NCBI RefSeq assembly: GCF_006442815.1
Contig: NZ_VFVL01000011.1
Span: forward strand, 62,001-126,000
Length of the DNA stretch: 64,000 bases
DNA from: Mesorhizobium sp. B2-4-3
GTDB lineage: Bacteria; Pseudomonadota; Alphaproteobacteria; Rhizobiales; Rhizobiaceae
Reading direction: 5' to 3'
The notes under the pieces were generated by a model, which saw only the letters and a list, made by a program, of their open reading frames with translations, did not search any database and was not told the DNA's origin. The position numbers were made by a program, and so were the translations under genes. Shown here piece by piece: positions 1 to 8,066 of the stretch; the stretch's first letter is position 1, and every line of letters begins with the position of its first letter.

Positions 1-20
1 AGGCTAGGGATTTGAGGAAA

Positions 21-698
21 ATGGCTGACGACACGCTTCGCATCGACCGCTCCGCCAAGACGTTGAGGACGCTGGCACTGGAGCGCATGCGCGAAGCGAT
101 CATGGATTTCCATTTCCAGCCCGGCGAAAGGCTGGTCGAGCGGCCGTTATGCGATCAGCTCGGGGTCAGCCGTTCAGTCGTGCGCGAGGTGCTGCGGCAG
201 CTTGAGGCCGAAGGCCTGGTGCAGATGATACCCGGGCACGGGCCGGCGGTGGCGAAGCCCGATCTTGGCCGGACCGACGAGATCTACGAGTTGCGCGCGC
301 TGCTGGAGGGCATTGCCGCGAAGGCCTGCGCCACCTCGGCCACCGACGATCAGATCGCGCTGCTCGATGCGGCGCTTGCGAAGCTGCTCGAAGCGTGGGC
401 GTCGGGCGTGCCGGCCGAGGTGATGCGGGCGACAGCGAGGTTTTACGAGGTACTGTTCGAAGCCGCCGACAAGCGCATCGCCTGGGAGATCGTCACCGGT
501 CTCAATGTCCGCATCAACCAGTTGCGCTCGATGACGATCTTGTCGCAGAACCGCCGCGAGCCGGCGATTGCCGAGATGCACGCGATCATGGATGCTATCC
601 GCTTACGCAAGCCGGAAGCGGCGGAGGCCGCGGCCCGGCGGCATGTGGAGACGGCTTGGCAAATCGCCCGCGACGCGCTTCGGTTGGGCACGCTTTAG
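21..698 (+). CDS. GntR-family transcriptional regulator, FCD (FadR-like) subfamily
   Basis: DNA-binding regulator that probably senses a small organic acid. An N-terminal winged helix (about residues 10-75, containing QLGVSRSVVREVLRQLEAEG) is followed by an all-helical FCD ligand domain (about 90-220) with the expected spread of Arg, Asp and His residues. The start is the ATG at 21, preceded by a GAGG ribosome site at 14-17; a TTG nine bases upstream is in frame but less likely. It points towards the convergent hydroxyacid dehydrogenase gene 16 bases away. Its target and ligand cannot be read from the sequence. The gene is complete at about 225 residues, normal for the family. Confidence 0.88.
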   Translation: MADDTLRIDRSAKTLRTLALERMREAIMDFHFQPGERLVERPLCDQLGVSRSVVREVLRQLEAEGLVQMIPGHGPAVAKPDLGRTDEIYELRALLEGIAAKACATSATDDQIALLDAALAKLLEAWASGVPAEVMRATARFYEVLFEAADKRIAWEIVTGLNVRINQLRSMTILSQNRREPAIAEMHAIMDAIRLRKPEAAEAAARRHVETAWQIARDALRLGTL

Positions 699-713
699 AC
701 AGGTTGTTCGAGC

Positions 714-1745
714 TTAGTTCCTGTCGACCGGCTTGGATCGCATGCGCGAAACCGTCTCGCGTTCGGCGCGCTTGGAGCGCAGGGGCGGCAAGCCGCGGTC
801 GACGAGGTCCATATCCTCCAGCACCATGTCGCCCATGCGCTTGAAGGCGATGTCGAGCGCGCCGGCGCGATGCGCCGAACGCAGGAAGCCGGGGAGGGTG
901 CGGACGGGATGGTCCTTGGCCAGCGGCTCCTCCGGGAAGACGTCGCTTGCGGCGACGATATGGCCGCTCTTCACCGCCGCCATGAGTGCCGCGAAATCGA
1001 CGACGCCGGCGCGGCTGAGCAGGATGAAGGCCGCACCCTTGCGCATTTTGGCAAAGGCGTCGGCGCCCAGGAAACCCTGGTTCTCGCTGGTGACGGAAGC
1101 GACGACGAAGACGAAATCGCTTTGCGACAGCACCTCGTCCAGCGACGCCGGCTCGACGCCGTTGTCGACCAGGATCGATGGCGGCAGCCATGGATCAAAA
1201 ACTTTCGTGCGGGTGCGGAAGCCGGTCAGCAGGCGGTTGAGCGCGCGCCCGAGATCGCCGAAGCCGATGATGCCGACATCGGCGCCGGACAGAAGCCGCG
1301 CCGTCTGGTTGCCGTCGCCGCCCCACAATTCCTTGCCGTGCCGGAAGGCGAGGTCGGCGTCGACGATGTTTCTGGCCAGGTTCAGCGCCATGGCGAGGCC
1401 GAGCTCGGCTACCGGCTCGGCAAAGACGAGGCCGGTGGTGACGACATGGATGCCGCGGGCGAACAGCGTCTCGTAGGGCATGTTGTTGAGGAGGTTGGTC
1501 TCGACGTTGAAGACGCAGCGCAGCGCCTTCAGCTTCTCCAGCGTTTCGGCTGAAATCGGCGGCTGGCCGATGATATAGCGCGCCTCGGCCAGTGTTTCGG
1601 CGGGCAGTGCCGCGACGCCTTCCGGGGTCGTCTCGACGATGCGATAGTTCTTGCGCAGGCGCGCCAGCTGCGGCGGCGTGAAGATCAGCTCGAGCGTGCG
1701 CGGGTCGGGCGCGCTGATGGCCAGCGGCAAGGCTTTGTCGGACAT
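714..1745 (-). CDS. D-2-hydroxyacid dehydrogenase, NAD(P)-binding
   Basis: Cytoplasmic oxidoreductase that interconverts a 2-hydroxyacid and a 2-oxoacid. The Rossmann fingerprint GIIGFGDLGRAL sits near the middle of the 343 residues. The catalytic trio is visible: Arg in LLSRAGVVDF, Glu in DVFPEEPLAKDHP, and His in RSAHRAG. A strong GGGAGGAA ribosome site lies just upstream of the ATG at 1745. The gene diverges from the LacI regulator at 1891, and the 145-base gap holds LacI-type palindromes, so it probably belongs to that regulon together with the CUT2 importer. The real substrate is unknown; a phosphoglycerate dehydrogenase or hydroxypyruvate reductase relative is possible. Confidence 0.85.
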   Translation of the reverse strand: MSDKALPLAISAPDPRTLELIFTPPQLARLRKNYRIVETTPEGVAALPAETLAEARYIIGQPPISAETLEKLKALRCVFNVETNLLNNMPYETLFARGIHVVTTGLVFAEPVAELGLAMALNLARNIVDADLAFRHGKELWGGDGNQTARLLSGADVGIIGFGDLGRALNRLLTGFRTRTKVFDPWLPPSILVDNGVEPASLDEVLSQSDFVFVVASVTSENQGFLGADAFAKMRKGAAFILLSRAGVVDFAALMAAVKSGHIVAASDVFPEEPLAKDHPVRTLPGFLRSAHRAGALDIAFKRMGDMVLEDMDLVDRGLPPLRSKRAERETVSRMRSKPVDRN

Positions 1746-1804
1746 GTCTTTCCTCCCGGGCGCGATTGGATCGCGTCAATCACATATTCAAGTCTTACTC
1801 CCGA

Positions 1805-1837
1805 TGAAACGATTTACAAGAACGAAAAATCGATTTA
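1805..1837. promoter_or_regulatory. Two LacI-type operator palindromes in the divergent promoter
   Basis: TGAAACGATTTACA (1805-1818) and AAATCGATTT (1827-1836) are CG-centred palindromes of the kind bound by LacI-family repressors. They lie between the divergent dehydrogenase (714-1745) and LacI (1891-2967) genes. A nearly identical palindrome occurs at 3050-3061. Confidence 0.6.
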
Positions 1838-1890
1838 TCGATTAGAATAGCGAGGCAGCAAATCGGCTGCCTGCCCTCGGGAGGAGGTCG

Positions 1891-2967
1891 ATGGTACAGC
1901 ACCAAACGCGGCAGCGGCGTCCGTCGATCCACGACGTGGCAAGCCATGCCGGCGTGTCCGCGGCCACCGTCTCCAAGGTGCTGGCCGGCGTCACCACGGT
2001 GAGGCCGGAAAACGCGCAGCGTGTGTTCGATGCCGTCGAGCGTCTGGGCTATCGCGTCGATCCGCTTGCATCCGATATGCGCAGGGCCAAGCGCCGCATC
2101 ATCGGCGCCATCATGCCCGAATTCGAGAGCGAGTTCTTTGGCCAGATGGTCACCGAGCTCGAAGGCCTTGCCGAACAGCGCGGCTACACGCTGGTCGCCG
2201 CCTCCAGCCGTGAATCGGAAGCGCGCGAGAAGGAGATCCTTGCCCGCATGCATGACTGGCGTGTTGCCGGCGTCGTGTTGGCGCCGGTGCGCAACGAGCA
2301 CGGCCCGGGAGCCGATTTCATGAAGATGAACGGCATGACCGGCGTGCTGATCGACCGCGTCTTGTCCGACGACGCCTTCGACACGGTATCGGCCGACAGC
2401 GCCGCCGCCAGCGCCGAGGTGGCGCGGATGCTGGTCGGCAAGGGGCACAGCCATATCCTGGTCATCGGCCTTGCCGAGCAGGCTGCGACCGTGCGCGCCC
2501 GCCTGGAAGGTTTTCGCGCCCAGGCGCTGGCGCTCAACCCGTCGGTGCGCATCGATGTCATCACCTCGGAAGTCAGCGTCGAGCCGCTCAGAACCTCGCT
2601 GCGCGATTACTTTGCCAGGGGCGAGCGACCGACCGCCGTCTATTCGCTGCTCTTGAAGGGCACGCTTGTCGCGCTGTCCGAATTCCGCCGGCGTGGATGG
2701 CATTGCCCGAACGACATCTCGCTGGTCGGCTTCGACGACGCCGAATGGATGCAGGTGACATGGCCGGCGATCGCCGCCGTGGTGCAGCCGGTGCGCCAGA
2801 TCGCCAGCGAGGCGATGAACCTTTTGTTTCGCAGGGTCGAGGGGGCTGTGGGACCACCCACGGCACGGCTCGAGCCCTGCCAGGTATTGATGCGGGAATC
2901 CGTTGGCTCGCCAGGCAGCGGTCCGCATTCCGGGGGAGGAGACCGACAACAGCCCCCATTGTCGTGA
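1891..2967 (+). CDS. LacI-family transcriptional regulator
   Basis: Sugar-responsive repressor. The N-terminal lacI-type helix-turn-helix (about residues 12-60, with IHDVASHAGVSAATVSKVL) is followed by a periplasmic-binding-protein-like sensor domain ending near SLVGFDDAEWMQ. Length 358 is slightly above the usual 340. It starts at an ATG after a GGGAGGAGG site and lies 60 bases upstream of the CUT2 binding-protein gene. Paired CG-centred palindromes at 1805-1837 and 3050-3061 bracket it, which suggests self-regulation and control of the dehydrogenase and the transporter. The inducer is inferred to be the transported sugar or its metabolite. Confidence 0.92.
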   Translation: MVQHQTRQRRPSIHDVASHAGVSAATVSKVLAGVTTVRPENAQRVFDAVERLGYRVDPLASDMRRAKRRIIGAIMPEFESEFFGQMVTELEGLAEQRGYTLVAASSRESEAREKEILARMHDWRVAGVVLAPVRNEHGPGADFMKMNGMTGVLIDRVLSDDAFDTVSADSAAASAEVARMLVGKGHSHILVIGLAEQAATVRARLEGFRAQALALNPSVRIDVITSEVSVEPLRTSLRDYFARGERPTAVYSLLLKGTLVALSEFRRRGWHCPNDISLVGFDDAEWMQVTWPAIAAVVQPVRQIASEAMNLLFRRVEGAVGPPTARLEPCQVLMRESVGSPGSGPHSGGGDRQQPPLS

Positions 2968-3027
2968 ACGGAAGCTAGCGCCGGCCCTGGCCGAGGCATC
3001 CGGCGCCAAGGATCAACGGAGGATCGA

Positions 3028-4017
3028 ATGACATCGTATTTCTTGAAGATAAATCGATTTACCCTTGCCATGGGTGTCGCGCTTGCGTTCTGCGCCGTCG
3101 GCGCCGCCAAGGCCGAGGACGGCGAATATGGTGTGCTGATGAAGACGCTGGCCAATCCGTTCTGGGGCGCGATGGCGCAGGGCGTCGCGGACGGCGCCAA
3201 GGAAGCCGGCGTGAAATATTTCCAGCAGGCGGCCGAGAGCGACCAGGCGGCCGAGCCGCAGCTCAACCTGTGCAACACGATGCTCGAGCGCAAGCCGGTG
3301 GCGATGATCACCGCCGCGATCAACTCGACCAACCTCCTGCCTTGCCTGAAGTCGGCGCAGGACGCCGGCATCAAGATCGTCGACCTCGACAACAATCTCG
3401 ACCAGGCGGTGCTCGACAAGGAAGGTGTCAAGGTGACCTTCCATATCGGCTCCGACAACATCGCCGCCGGCGCGCAGGGCGCCGAATATCTCGCCAACAA
3501 GCTCGGCAAGGATGCCAAGGGTCCGGTGCTGGTGATCGAAGGCCTGTCAGGCAACATCACCGGCGAGAAGCGCGCCAAGGGCTTTGCCGACAAGCTGAAG
3601 GAACTGGCGCCAGGGCTCGAAATCGTCGCCTCGCTGCCGGGCGACTGGGACCGCGGCAAGGCCGCTTCGATCGCCACCGACACGCTGACGGCGCATCCCG
3701 ATCTCGTCGCTATCTTCTGCGCCAATGACGGCATGGCGCTGGGCGCCGTGGAATCCGTCTACGCCGCCGGCAAGGGGCCGCAGGTGACGATCATCGGCGT
3801 CGACGGCAACTCGGACGCGGTGAAGTCGATCAAGGAAGGCCGCCTCAACGCCTCGGTGGCGCAGCTTCCGTATCTGGTCGGCAAGCAAGCCGTCGAGAAC
3901 GTCAAGAAAGCTCTGGCCGGCGAGAAGGTCGAGGACAGCATCGCAGTACCGACGCTGGTGCTGACCAAGGACGTGATCGATGCCGGCAAGGAGCCGATGC
4001 TGCAATATGTGAAGTAG
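3028..4017 (+). CDS. CUT2 sugar ABC transporter, periplasmic substrate-binding protein
   Basis: Captures a sugar or polyol in the periplasm for the permease and ATPase encoded next. A Sec signal peptide of about 29 residues (cleavage after AKA) precedes a two-lobed ribose-binding-protein fold that begins YGVLMKTLANPFWGAM and contains FCANDGMALGAVESV and VTIIGVDGNSDAV, all typical of RbsB-like proteins. The ATG at 3028 follows a strong GGAGG site; an internal ATG at 3070 would lose the charged N-terminus of the signal. Codons 8-12 contain a perfect 12-base LacI-type palindrome. The gene is followed by an inverted repeat (4027-4125) before the permease. Confidence 0.92.
   Translation: MTSYFLKINRFTLAMGVALAFCAVGAAKAEDGEYGVLMKTLANPFWGAMAQGVADGAKEAGVKYFQQAAESDQAAEPQLNLCNTMLERKPVAMITAAINSTNLLPCLKSAQDAGIKIVDLDNNLDQAVLDKEGVKVTFHIGSDNIAAGAQGAEYLANKLGKDAKGPVLVIEGLSGNITGEKRAKGFADKLKELAPGLEIVASLPGDWDRGKAASIATDTLTAHPDLVAIFCANDGMALGAVESVYAAGKGPQVTIIGVDGNSDAVKSIKEGRLNASVAQLPYLVGKQAVENVKKALAGEKVEDSIAVPTLVLTKDVIDAGKEPMLQYVK
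3050..3061. promoter_or_regulatory. LacI-type operator inside the binding-protein coding region
   Basis: TAAATCGATTTA is a perfect 12-base palindrome covering codons 8-12 of the binding-protein gene. It shares the core AAATCGATTT with the site at 1827-1836. If bound, it could act as a transcriptional roadblock or as a looping partner for the upstream sites. Confidence 0.5.
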
Positions 4018-4026
4018 TGAAAGGAA

Positions 4027-4125
4027 GGGAGTAGGGGAGTAAGGCAGTAGGGGAATAGGGGAAGCGATGTCTGCGCTTCTCCGACCAGCCTCCATCTTCC
4101 TTGCCTTCCCTACTCCCCTACTCCC
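4027..4125. repeat. Inverted repeat between binding-protein and permease genes
   Basis: GGGAGTAGGGGAGTA at 4027-4041 is perfectly complementary to TACTCCCCTACTCCC at 4111-4125. The left arm is followed by further copies of the same G-rich motif (to 4061). The unusual purine/pyrimidine strand bias stands out from the surrounding coding DNA. It could form a long hairpin that protects the upstream binding-protein mRNA, or it may be a dispersed intergenic repeat. Confidence 0.7.
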
Positions 4126-4145
4126 TTACCCGAAGGGTAGAAAAC

Positions 4146-5132
4146 ATGGCTTCTGAACAGCCCGGCTTCTGGGCTCGGGTGCAGCGCGCATCCGTCGAAA
4201 GGCTCCACATCAGGCTGGAGTCGCTGGTGGTGCTTTTGGCGCTGAGCACGGCGATGGCGCTCTTGTCGCCCTATTTCCTGTCGCTCAGCAACTTCCTCAA
4301 CATCCTTCTCGCCACCTCGACGATCGGCGTGCTGGCGATCGCCGCCACCTTCGTCATCGGCTCGGGCGGGCTCGACCTGTCGCTCGGCTCGGTCATGGGG
4401 CTGGCCGGCGTCGCGGGTGCCTTCGTCGCCGTCAATCTCGGCTGGCCGTCAGTATTGGCGGTGCTGGCCTGTATCCTCGCAGGCGGCATTGCCGGCTATA
4501 TCAACGGGCAATTGGTGACCCGCGCCTTCGTGCCGGCCTTCATCGTCACGCTTGGGATGCTTGGCCTTGCGCGCGGGCTGGCGCTGGTCATCTCGCAGGG
4601 CAGGGCGATCTACGGCCTGCCGCCGGAGATCGTCTATATCGGGCAAGGCCGGCCATTCGGCGTCCCGATGCCGGTGATTATCCTGGTGCTGACGGCGATC
4701 GTCGCGCATGCGGTGCTCGCCTATACGCGCTTCGGCCGTCACACGCTGGCACTGGGGGATAGTGAAGGTGCTGCGCGAGCCGCGGGCATCCGCGTCGAGC
4801 ATCACCGCCGCATCATCTATACGCTCTCCGGCGCGCTCGCCGGCCTCGCGGGCCTGCTCTTCACCGCCCGCGTCAATGCCGGCGATCCGACCGCCGGCAT
4901 CAACTACGAGCTCACCGCGATCACGGCGGCGATCATCGGCGGCACCAATCTGTTCGGCGGCCGCGCCTCGATCCTCGGCACGATGATCGGCGCGCTGATC
5001 ATGGGCGTCTTGCAGAACGGGCTGACGCTGCTTGCCGTGCAATCCTACTACCAGCAGATGGCGATCGGCGCGGTGCTGATCCTCGCCGTCTTCATCGACC
5101 AGTACCAGGTGCGGAAGGAGTCGCGCGTATGA
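4146..5132 (+). CDS. CUT2 sugar ABC transporter, permease
   Basis: Inner-membrane channel subunit of the BPD_transp_2 (RbsC/FrcC-like) family, with about eight to ten hydrophobic segments. Family landmarks are GSGGLDLSLGSVMGLAG near residue 80 and ITAAIIGGTNLFGGRASILG in the C-terminal third, the probable ATPase coupling region. The ATG at 4146 follows GAAGGGTAG. An in-frame TTG at 4101 lies inside the inverted repeat and would add a non-hydrophobic stretch, so it was rejected. The gene overlaps the ATPase gene by four bases, which suggests translational coupling. Confidence 0.9.
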   Translation: MASEQPGFWARVQRASVERLHIRLESLVVLLALSTAMALLSPYFLSLSNFLNILLATSTIGVLAIAATFVIGSGGLDLSLGSVMGLAGVAGAFVAVNLGWPSVLAVLACILAGGIAGYINGQLVTRAFVPAFIVTLGMLGLARGLALVISQGRAIYGLPPEIVYIGQGRPFGVPMPVIILVLTAIVAHAVLAYTRFGRHTLALGDSEGAARAAGIRVEHHRRIIYTLSGALAGLAGLLFTARVNAGDPTAGINYELTAITAAIIGGTNLFGGRASILGTMIGALIMGVLQNGLTLLAVQSYYQQMAIGAVLILAVFIDQYQVRKESRV

Positions 5133-5905
5133 CCCTGCTTTCGCTTCGCGGCATCCGCAAGAGCTTTGGCGCGGTCGACGTTTTGCATGGCGTCGACCTC
5201 TCGGTCGCGGCCGGCGAGGTGGTCGGGCTGGTCGGCGACAATGGCGCCGGCAAGTCGACGCTGATGAAGACCATCACCGGCATCTACCGGGCCGACACCG
5301 GTTCGATCGAATTCGATGGCAAGGACATCCTGGCGCTGGATCCCGGCCAGCGGCGCCGTCTCGGCATCGAGATGATCTACCAGGATCTATCTTTGGCGAA
5401 GCAACAGGACGTGGCGTCGAACATCTTCCTGGGACGCGAACCGACAAAAAAATTGCTCGGCGTGTTCCCGGGCTTCGTCGACAAAAGCGAGATGGATCGC
5501 CAGGCCGCCAGGATGATCGAGCGGCTGGGCGCGCATTTGCCGTCAATAAACCGGTCGGTCGGTTCGTTCTCCGGCGGCCAGCAGCAGACGGTGGCGATCG
5601 CGCGCGCGCTCACCTTCAATCCGAAGCTCGTCATCATGGACGAGCCGACTGCGGCGCTGGCCGTGCGCGAGGTGCAGAGCGTGCTCGACCTCATCCGGCG
5701 GCTCAGGTCCGAAGGCATCGCCGTCATCCTGATCTCGCACCGGCTGAACGACGTGCTGTCGGTCACCGACCGCATCGTCGTGCTGCGCCACGGCAGGGCG
5801 GATGCCGATCTCGTCACCGCCAGGACCAATATGAACGAAGTCGTCAGCCGCATCGTCGGCGGCGGCGATACGGCCGCAGCGGCGGCGCATGAGCAACGAG
5901 GCTGA
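5129..5905 (+). CDS. CUT2 sugar ABC transporter, single-domain ATPase
   Basis: Cytoplasmic ATPase that drives the importer. It has Walker A GDNGAGKST, signature FSGGQQQTVAIARA, Walker B LVIMDEPTAAL and H-loop LISHRL. At 258 residues it carries one nucleotide-binding domain, unlike the ~500-residue double-domain RbsA type; this is the FrcA-like single-domain form known from rhizobial fructose transport. It starts within the end of the permease gene and is followed directly by the epimerase-like gene. The organisation binding protein, permease, ATPase matches frcBCA, but the sugar cannot be assigned from sequence. Confidence 0.92.
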   Translation: MTLLSLRGIRKSFGAVDVLHGVDLSVAAGEVVGLVGDNGAGKSTLMKTITGIYRADTGSIEFDGKDILALDPGQRRRLGIEMIYQDLSLAKQQDVASNIFLGREPTKKLLGVFPGFVDKSEMDRQAARMIERLGAHLPSINRSVGSFSGGQQQTVAIARALTFNPKLVIMDEPTAALAVREVQSVLDLIRRLRSEGIAVILISHRLNDVLSVTDRIVVLRHGRADADLVTARTNMNEVVSRIVGGGDTAAAAAHEQRG

Positions 5906-5906
5906 C

Positions 5907-6761
5907 ATGAACACTTTCGGACTGCACACTTTCGCCATCGCGCCGGTCTGGGACCTCGCCCGCATCGAGCCGCAGATGGACCGGCTCAAGGAATACGGCA
6001 TAGGCCTGATGGAGATCCCTTTGCTTCGGCCTGAGGAGATCGACACCAAGCGGACACGCAGCTTTGCCAATCACTACCGTGTTGAACTGGTCCCCTCGCT
6101 CGGCCTGCCGCGCGCGCTCGACGTGGTCGAGCGGCCGGACGAGGCGCTGGATTTCCTCGGGCCGGCTTTCCGGGTCTGCAACGAGGTCGGGGCCGAGGCG
6201 TTGGGCGGCGTCACTTACGGTACGATCGGCAAGACCACCGGCCGGGCGCCGACGCAGCGCGAGATCGACGGCATGTGCCGTTTCCTCGAACGCGCGGCGA
6301 AGGCGGCGAAGGCGCGCGGCCTGAAGCTCGGCATCGAGCCCTGCAACCGCTACGAGACGCATCTGATCAACCGCGGCGTCGACGCGGCGCGGATCATCGA
6401 GCGCGTCGGCGCCGACAACATCTTCATCCATCTCGACACCTACCACATGCATATCGAGGAAGAGAGCTTCGCTTCCGGTTTCGAGGCGGCGGCGCCTTAT
6501 CTCGGCTATGTGCATGTGTCGGAGGCAAATCGCGGCGTGCCGGGTCGCGGCATGCTCAACTGGGCGGCCTGCATGAAGGCCATCGCCGACATCGGCTATC
6601 AGGGCGCGATCACGCTCGAAAGCATGAACCATGTCGATGTCGACATAGCCGGCGGGCTCGCGGTGTGGCGGCCGGTGGCGGAAGATCCGCGCGACGTCAT
6701 CGAGGTCGGCCTGCCGTTCCTGCGCGAAGAGGCGAAGAAGGCGGGGCTGACGCTGGGATAG
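5907..6761 (+). CDS. Sugar isomerase/epimerase TIM barrel, ketose 3-epimerase-like
   Basis: Xylose-isomerase-like TIM-barrel enzyme of about 284 residues. Motifs resemble D-psicose/D-tagatose 3-epimerases: GIEPCNRYETHLIN (first metal Glu), HLDTYHMHIEEESF (metal Asp and His), and HVSEANRGVPGRGMLNW (substrate-binding region), followed by a late Glu in ITLESMNH. It is the last gene of the LacI-controlled importer operon, one base after the ATPase stop. The chosen ATG at 5907 has GAGG upstream; an ATG at 5889 overlaps the ATPase. Because it precedes pca genes, a 3-dehydroshikimate dehydratase of the same superfamily was considered, but the motifs favour a ketose epimerase. Confidence 0.8.
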   Translation: MNTFGLHTFAIAPVWDLARIEPQMDRLKEYGIGLMEIPLLRPEEIDTKRTRSFANHYRVELVPSLGLPRALDVVERPDEALDFLGPAFRVCNEVGAEALGGVTYGTIGKTTGRAPTQREIDGMCRFLERAAKAAKARGLKLGIEPCNRYETHLINRGVDAARIIERVGADNIFIHLDTYHMHIEEESFASGFEAAAPYLGYVHVSEANRGVPGRGMLNWAACMKAIADIGYQGAITLESMNHVDVDIAGGLAVWRPVAEDPRDVIEVGLPFLREEAKKAGLTLG

Positions 6762-6805
6762 GCCGCAAGCTCGCGCATAAGGAGCCGGCCGAAGCAACCC
6801 TGGAC

Positions 6806-6824
6806 GGTTTCGATTTACCGAACC
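6806..6824. promoter_or_regulatory. Putative operator upstream of pcaD
   Basis: GGTTTCGATTTACCGAACC contains TTCG-N6-CGAA (6809-6822) flanked by GGTT and AACC. It lies in the 101-base gap between the epimerase-like gene and pcaD, and resembles the GTTCG-N5-CGAAC palindrome beside pcaR (14565-14579). It suggests that the pca genes have their own promoter. Spacing differs by one base from the pcaR site, so a LysR-type binding site remains possible. Confidence 0.4.
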
Positions 6825-6862
6825 AAATAGCTGGTGCAATGTGGGTTCGGAGGATCGAAACC

Positions 6863-7675
6863 GTGCCATTCGTCAGCATAGGCGGCGTCACGCTGCATCA
6901 CCGCTATACCGAGGCGCCCGGCACGTCGCGTCCGATCGTCTTCATCAATTCGCTGGGCACCGATTTCCGGATCTGGGACGACGTCGTCGCGAAACTGACG
7001 GGCGAAATGCCGATGCTCGTCTATGACAAGCGCGGCCATGGGCTGTCGGATATCGGCAGCGGCGTACGTTCGATCGACGACCACGTCGACGATCTGGCCG
7101 CCCTCATCGACCATTTCGGCTTCGACAAGGTCGTGCTCTTCGGCCTGTCGGTCGGCGGCCTGATCGCGCAGCGGCTCTATACCCGCCACCCCAAATGTGT
7201 AGAGGCTCTGATCCTCAGCGACACGGCGCATAAGATCGGCACCGCCGAAAGCTGGAACACGCGCATCGCGACTGTCGAGCGCGACGGCATCGAGGCGATC
7301 GCCGAAGGCATCATGAAAGTGTGGTTCACGCCGCAATTCCATGCCAGGCGCGCGGCGGACCTGGCCGGCTGCTGCAACATGCTCACCAGGCAGGCTCTGC
7401 CTGGTTACATCGGCACCTGCATGGCGGTGCGCGATGCCGATTTCACCGACAGTGCGCGGCGCATCGCGGTGCCGACGGTTTGCGTCGTCGGCGACCAGGA
7501 CGGTTCGACGCCGCCGGATCTTGTCCGCTCGCTGGCCGGACTGATCCCTGGCGCGCGTTTCGAAGTGATCCGCGATGCCGCGCATATCCCGTGCATCGAG
7601 CAGCCCGAAGCGCTCGTCACCTTGATCCGCGATTTCGTCGCCTCATTGCCCGAGGGAAAGTCTGCTCATGGATGA
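6863..7675 (+). CDS. pcaD: 3-oxoadipate enol-lactonase
   Basis: Alpha/beta-hydrolase that opens 3-oxoadipate enol-lactone to 3-oxoadipate in the beta-ketoadipate pathway. The nucleophile elbow is GLSVGG (in LFGLSVGGLIAQRL), the acid lies in VVGDQDGSTPPD, and the catalytic His in DAAHIPCIEQPE. The GTG at 6863 with a CGGAGGA site nine bases upstream gives MPFVSIGGVTLHHRY, typical of PcaD, and about 270 residues. An ATG at 6839 is possible but precedes the ribosome site. It overlaps pcaC by eight bases and opens the run pcaDCHGB-pobA. Confidence 0.9.
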   Translation: MPFVSIGGVTLHHRYTEAPGTSRPIVFINSLGTDFRIWDDVVAKLTGEMPMLVYDKRGHGLSDIGSGVRSIDDHVDDLAALIDHFGFDKVVLFGLSVGGLIAQRLYTRHPKCVEALILSDTAHKIGTAESWNTRIATVERDGIEAIAEGIMKVWFTPQFHARRAADLAGCCNMLTRQALPGYIGTCMAVRDADFTDSARRIAVPTVCVVGDQDGSTPPDLVRSLAGLIPGARFEVIRDAAHIPCIEQPEALVTLIRDFVASLPEGKSAHG

Positions 7676-8066
7676 TGTCACGAAGAACCGCTACCGGACC
7701 GGTCTCGAGGTCCGCCGCTCCGTGCTTGGCAGTCCGCATGTCGACCGCGCCGAGGATGCCGCGACCGATTTCGACCGTCCGTTCCAGCAGTTGATCACCG
7801 AAGCCGCCTGGGGAACGGTGTGGGCGCGACCCGGCTGGTCGAAGCGCGAGCGCTCGATCGTGACGCTGGCGCTGCTTGCAGCACTCGGCCATGACGAGGA
7901 AGTGGCCATGCATGTGCGCGCCACCGCCAATACGGGCGCCTCGCGCGACGACATCTGCGAGGCCTTCCTGCATGTCGCGATCTATGCCGGCGTGCCGCCC
8001 GCCAATCGCGCCTTCAAGATCGCCAAGCAGGTGTTCGCGCAGATGGACGGAGCCGATCATGGCTGA
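7668..8066 (+). CDS. pcaC: 4-carboxymuconolactone decarboxylase
   Basis: Decarboxylates 4-carboxymuconolactone to 3-oxoadipate enol-lactone, the step before PcaD. The 132 residues form a single all-helical CMD domain with [20 protein letters not shown] and [18 protein letters not shown], both standard for PcaC. It lacks the redox CxxC found in AhpD relatives such as the protein at 49772. It overlaps both pcaD (start) and pcaH (end), so the three are tightly coupled. Confidence 0.93.
   Translation: MDDVTKNRYRTGLEVRRSVLGSPHVDRAEDAATDFDRPFQQLITEAAWGTVWARPGWSKRERSIVTLALLAALGHDEEVAMHVRATANTGASRDDICEAFLHVAIYAGVPPANRAFKIAKQVFAQMDGADHG

Noticed and set aside
4101..4145. Upstream TTG start for the first permease
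   Set aside because: It lies inside an inverted repeat and has no ribosome site; the ATG at 4146 does.
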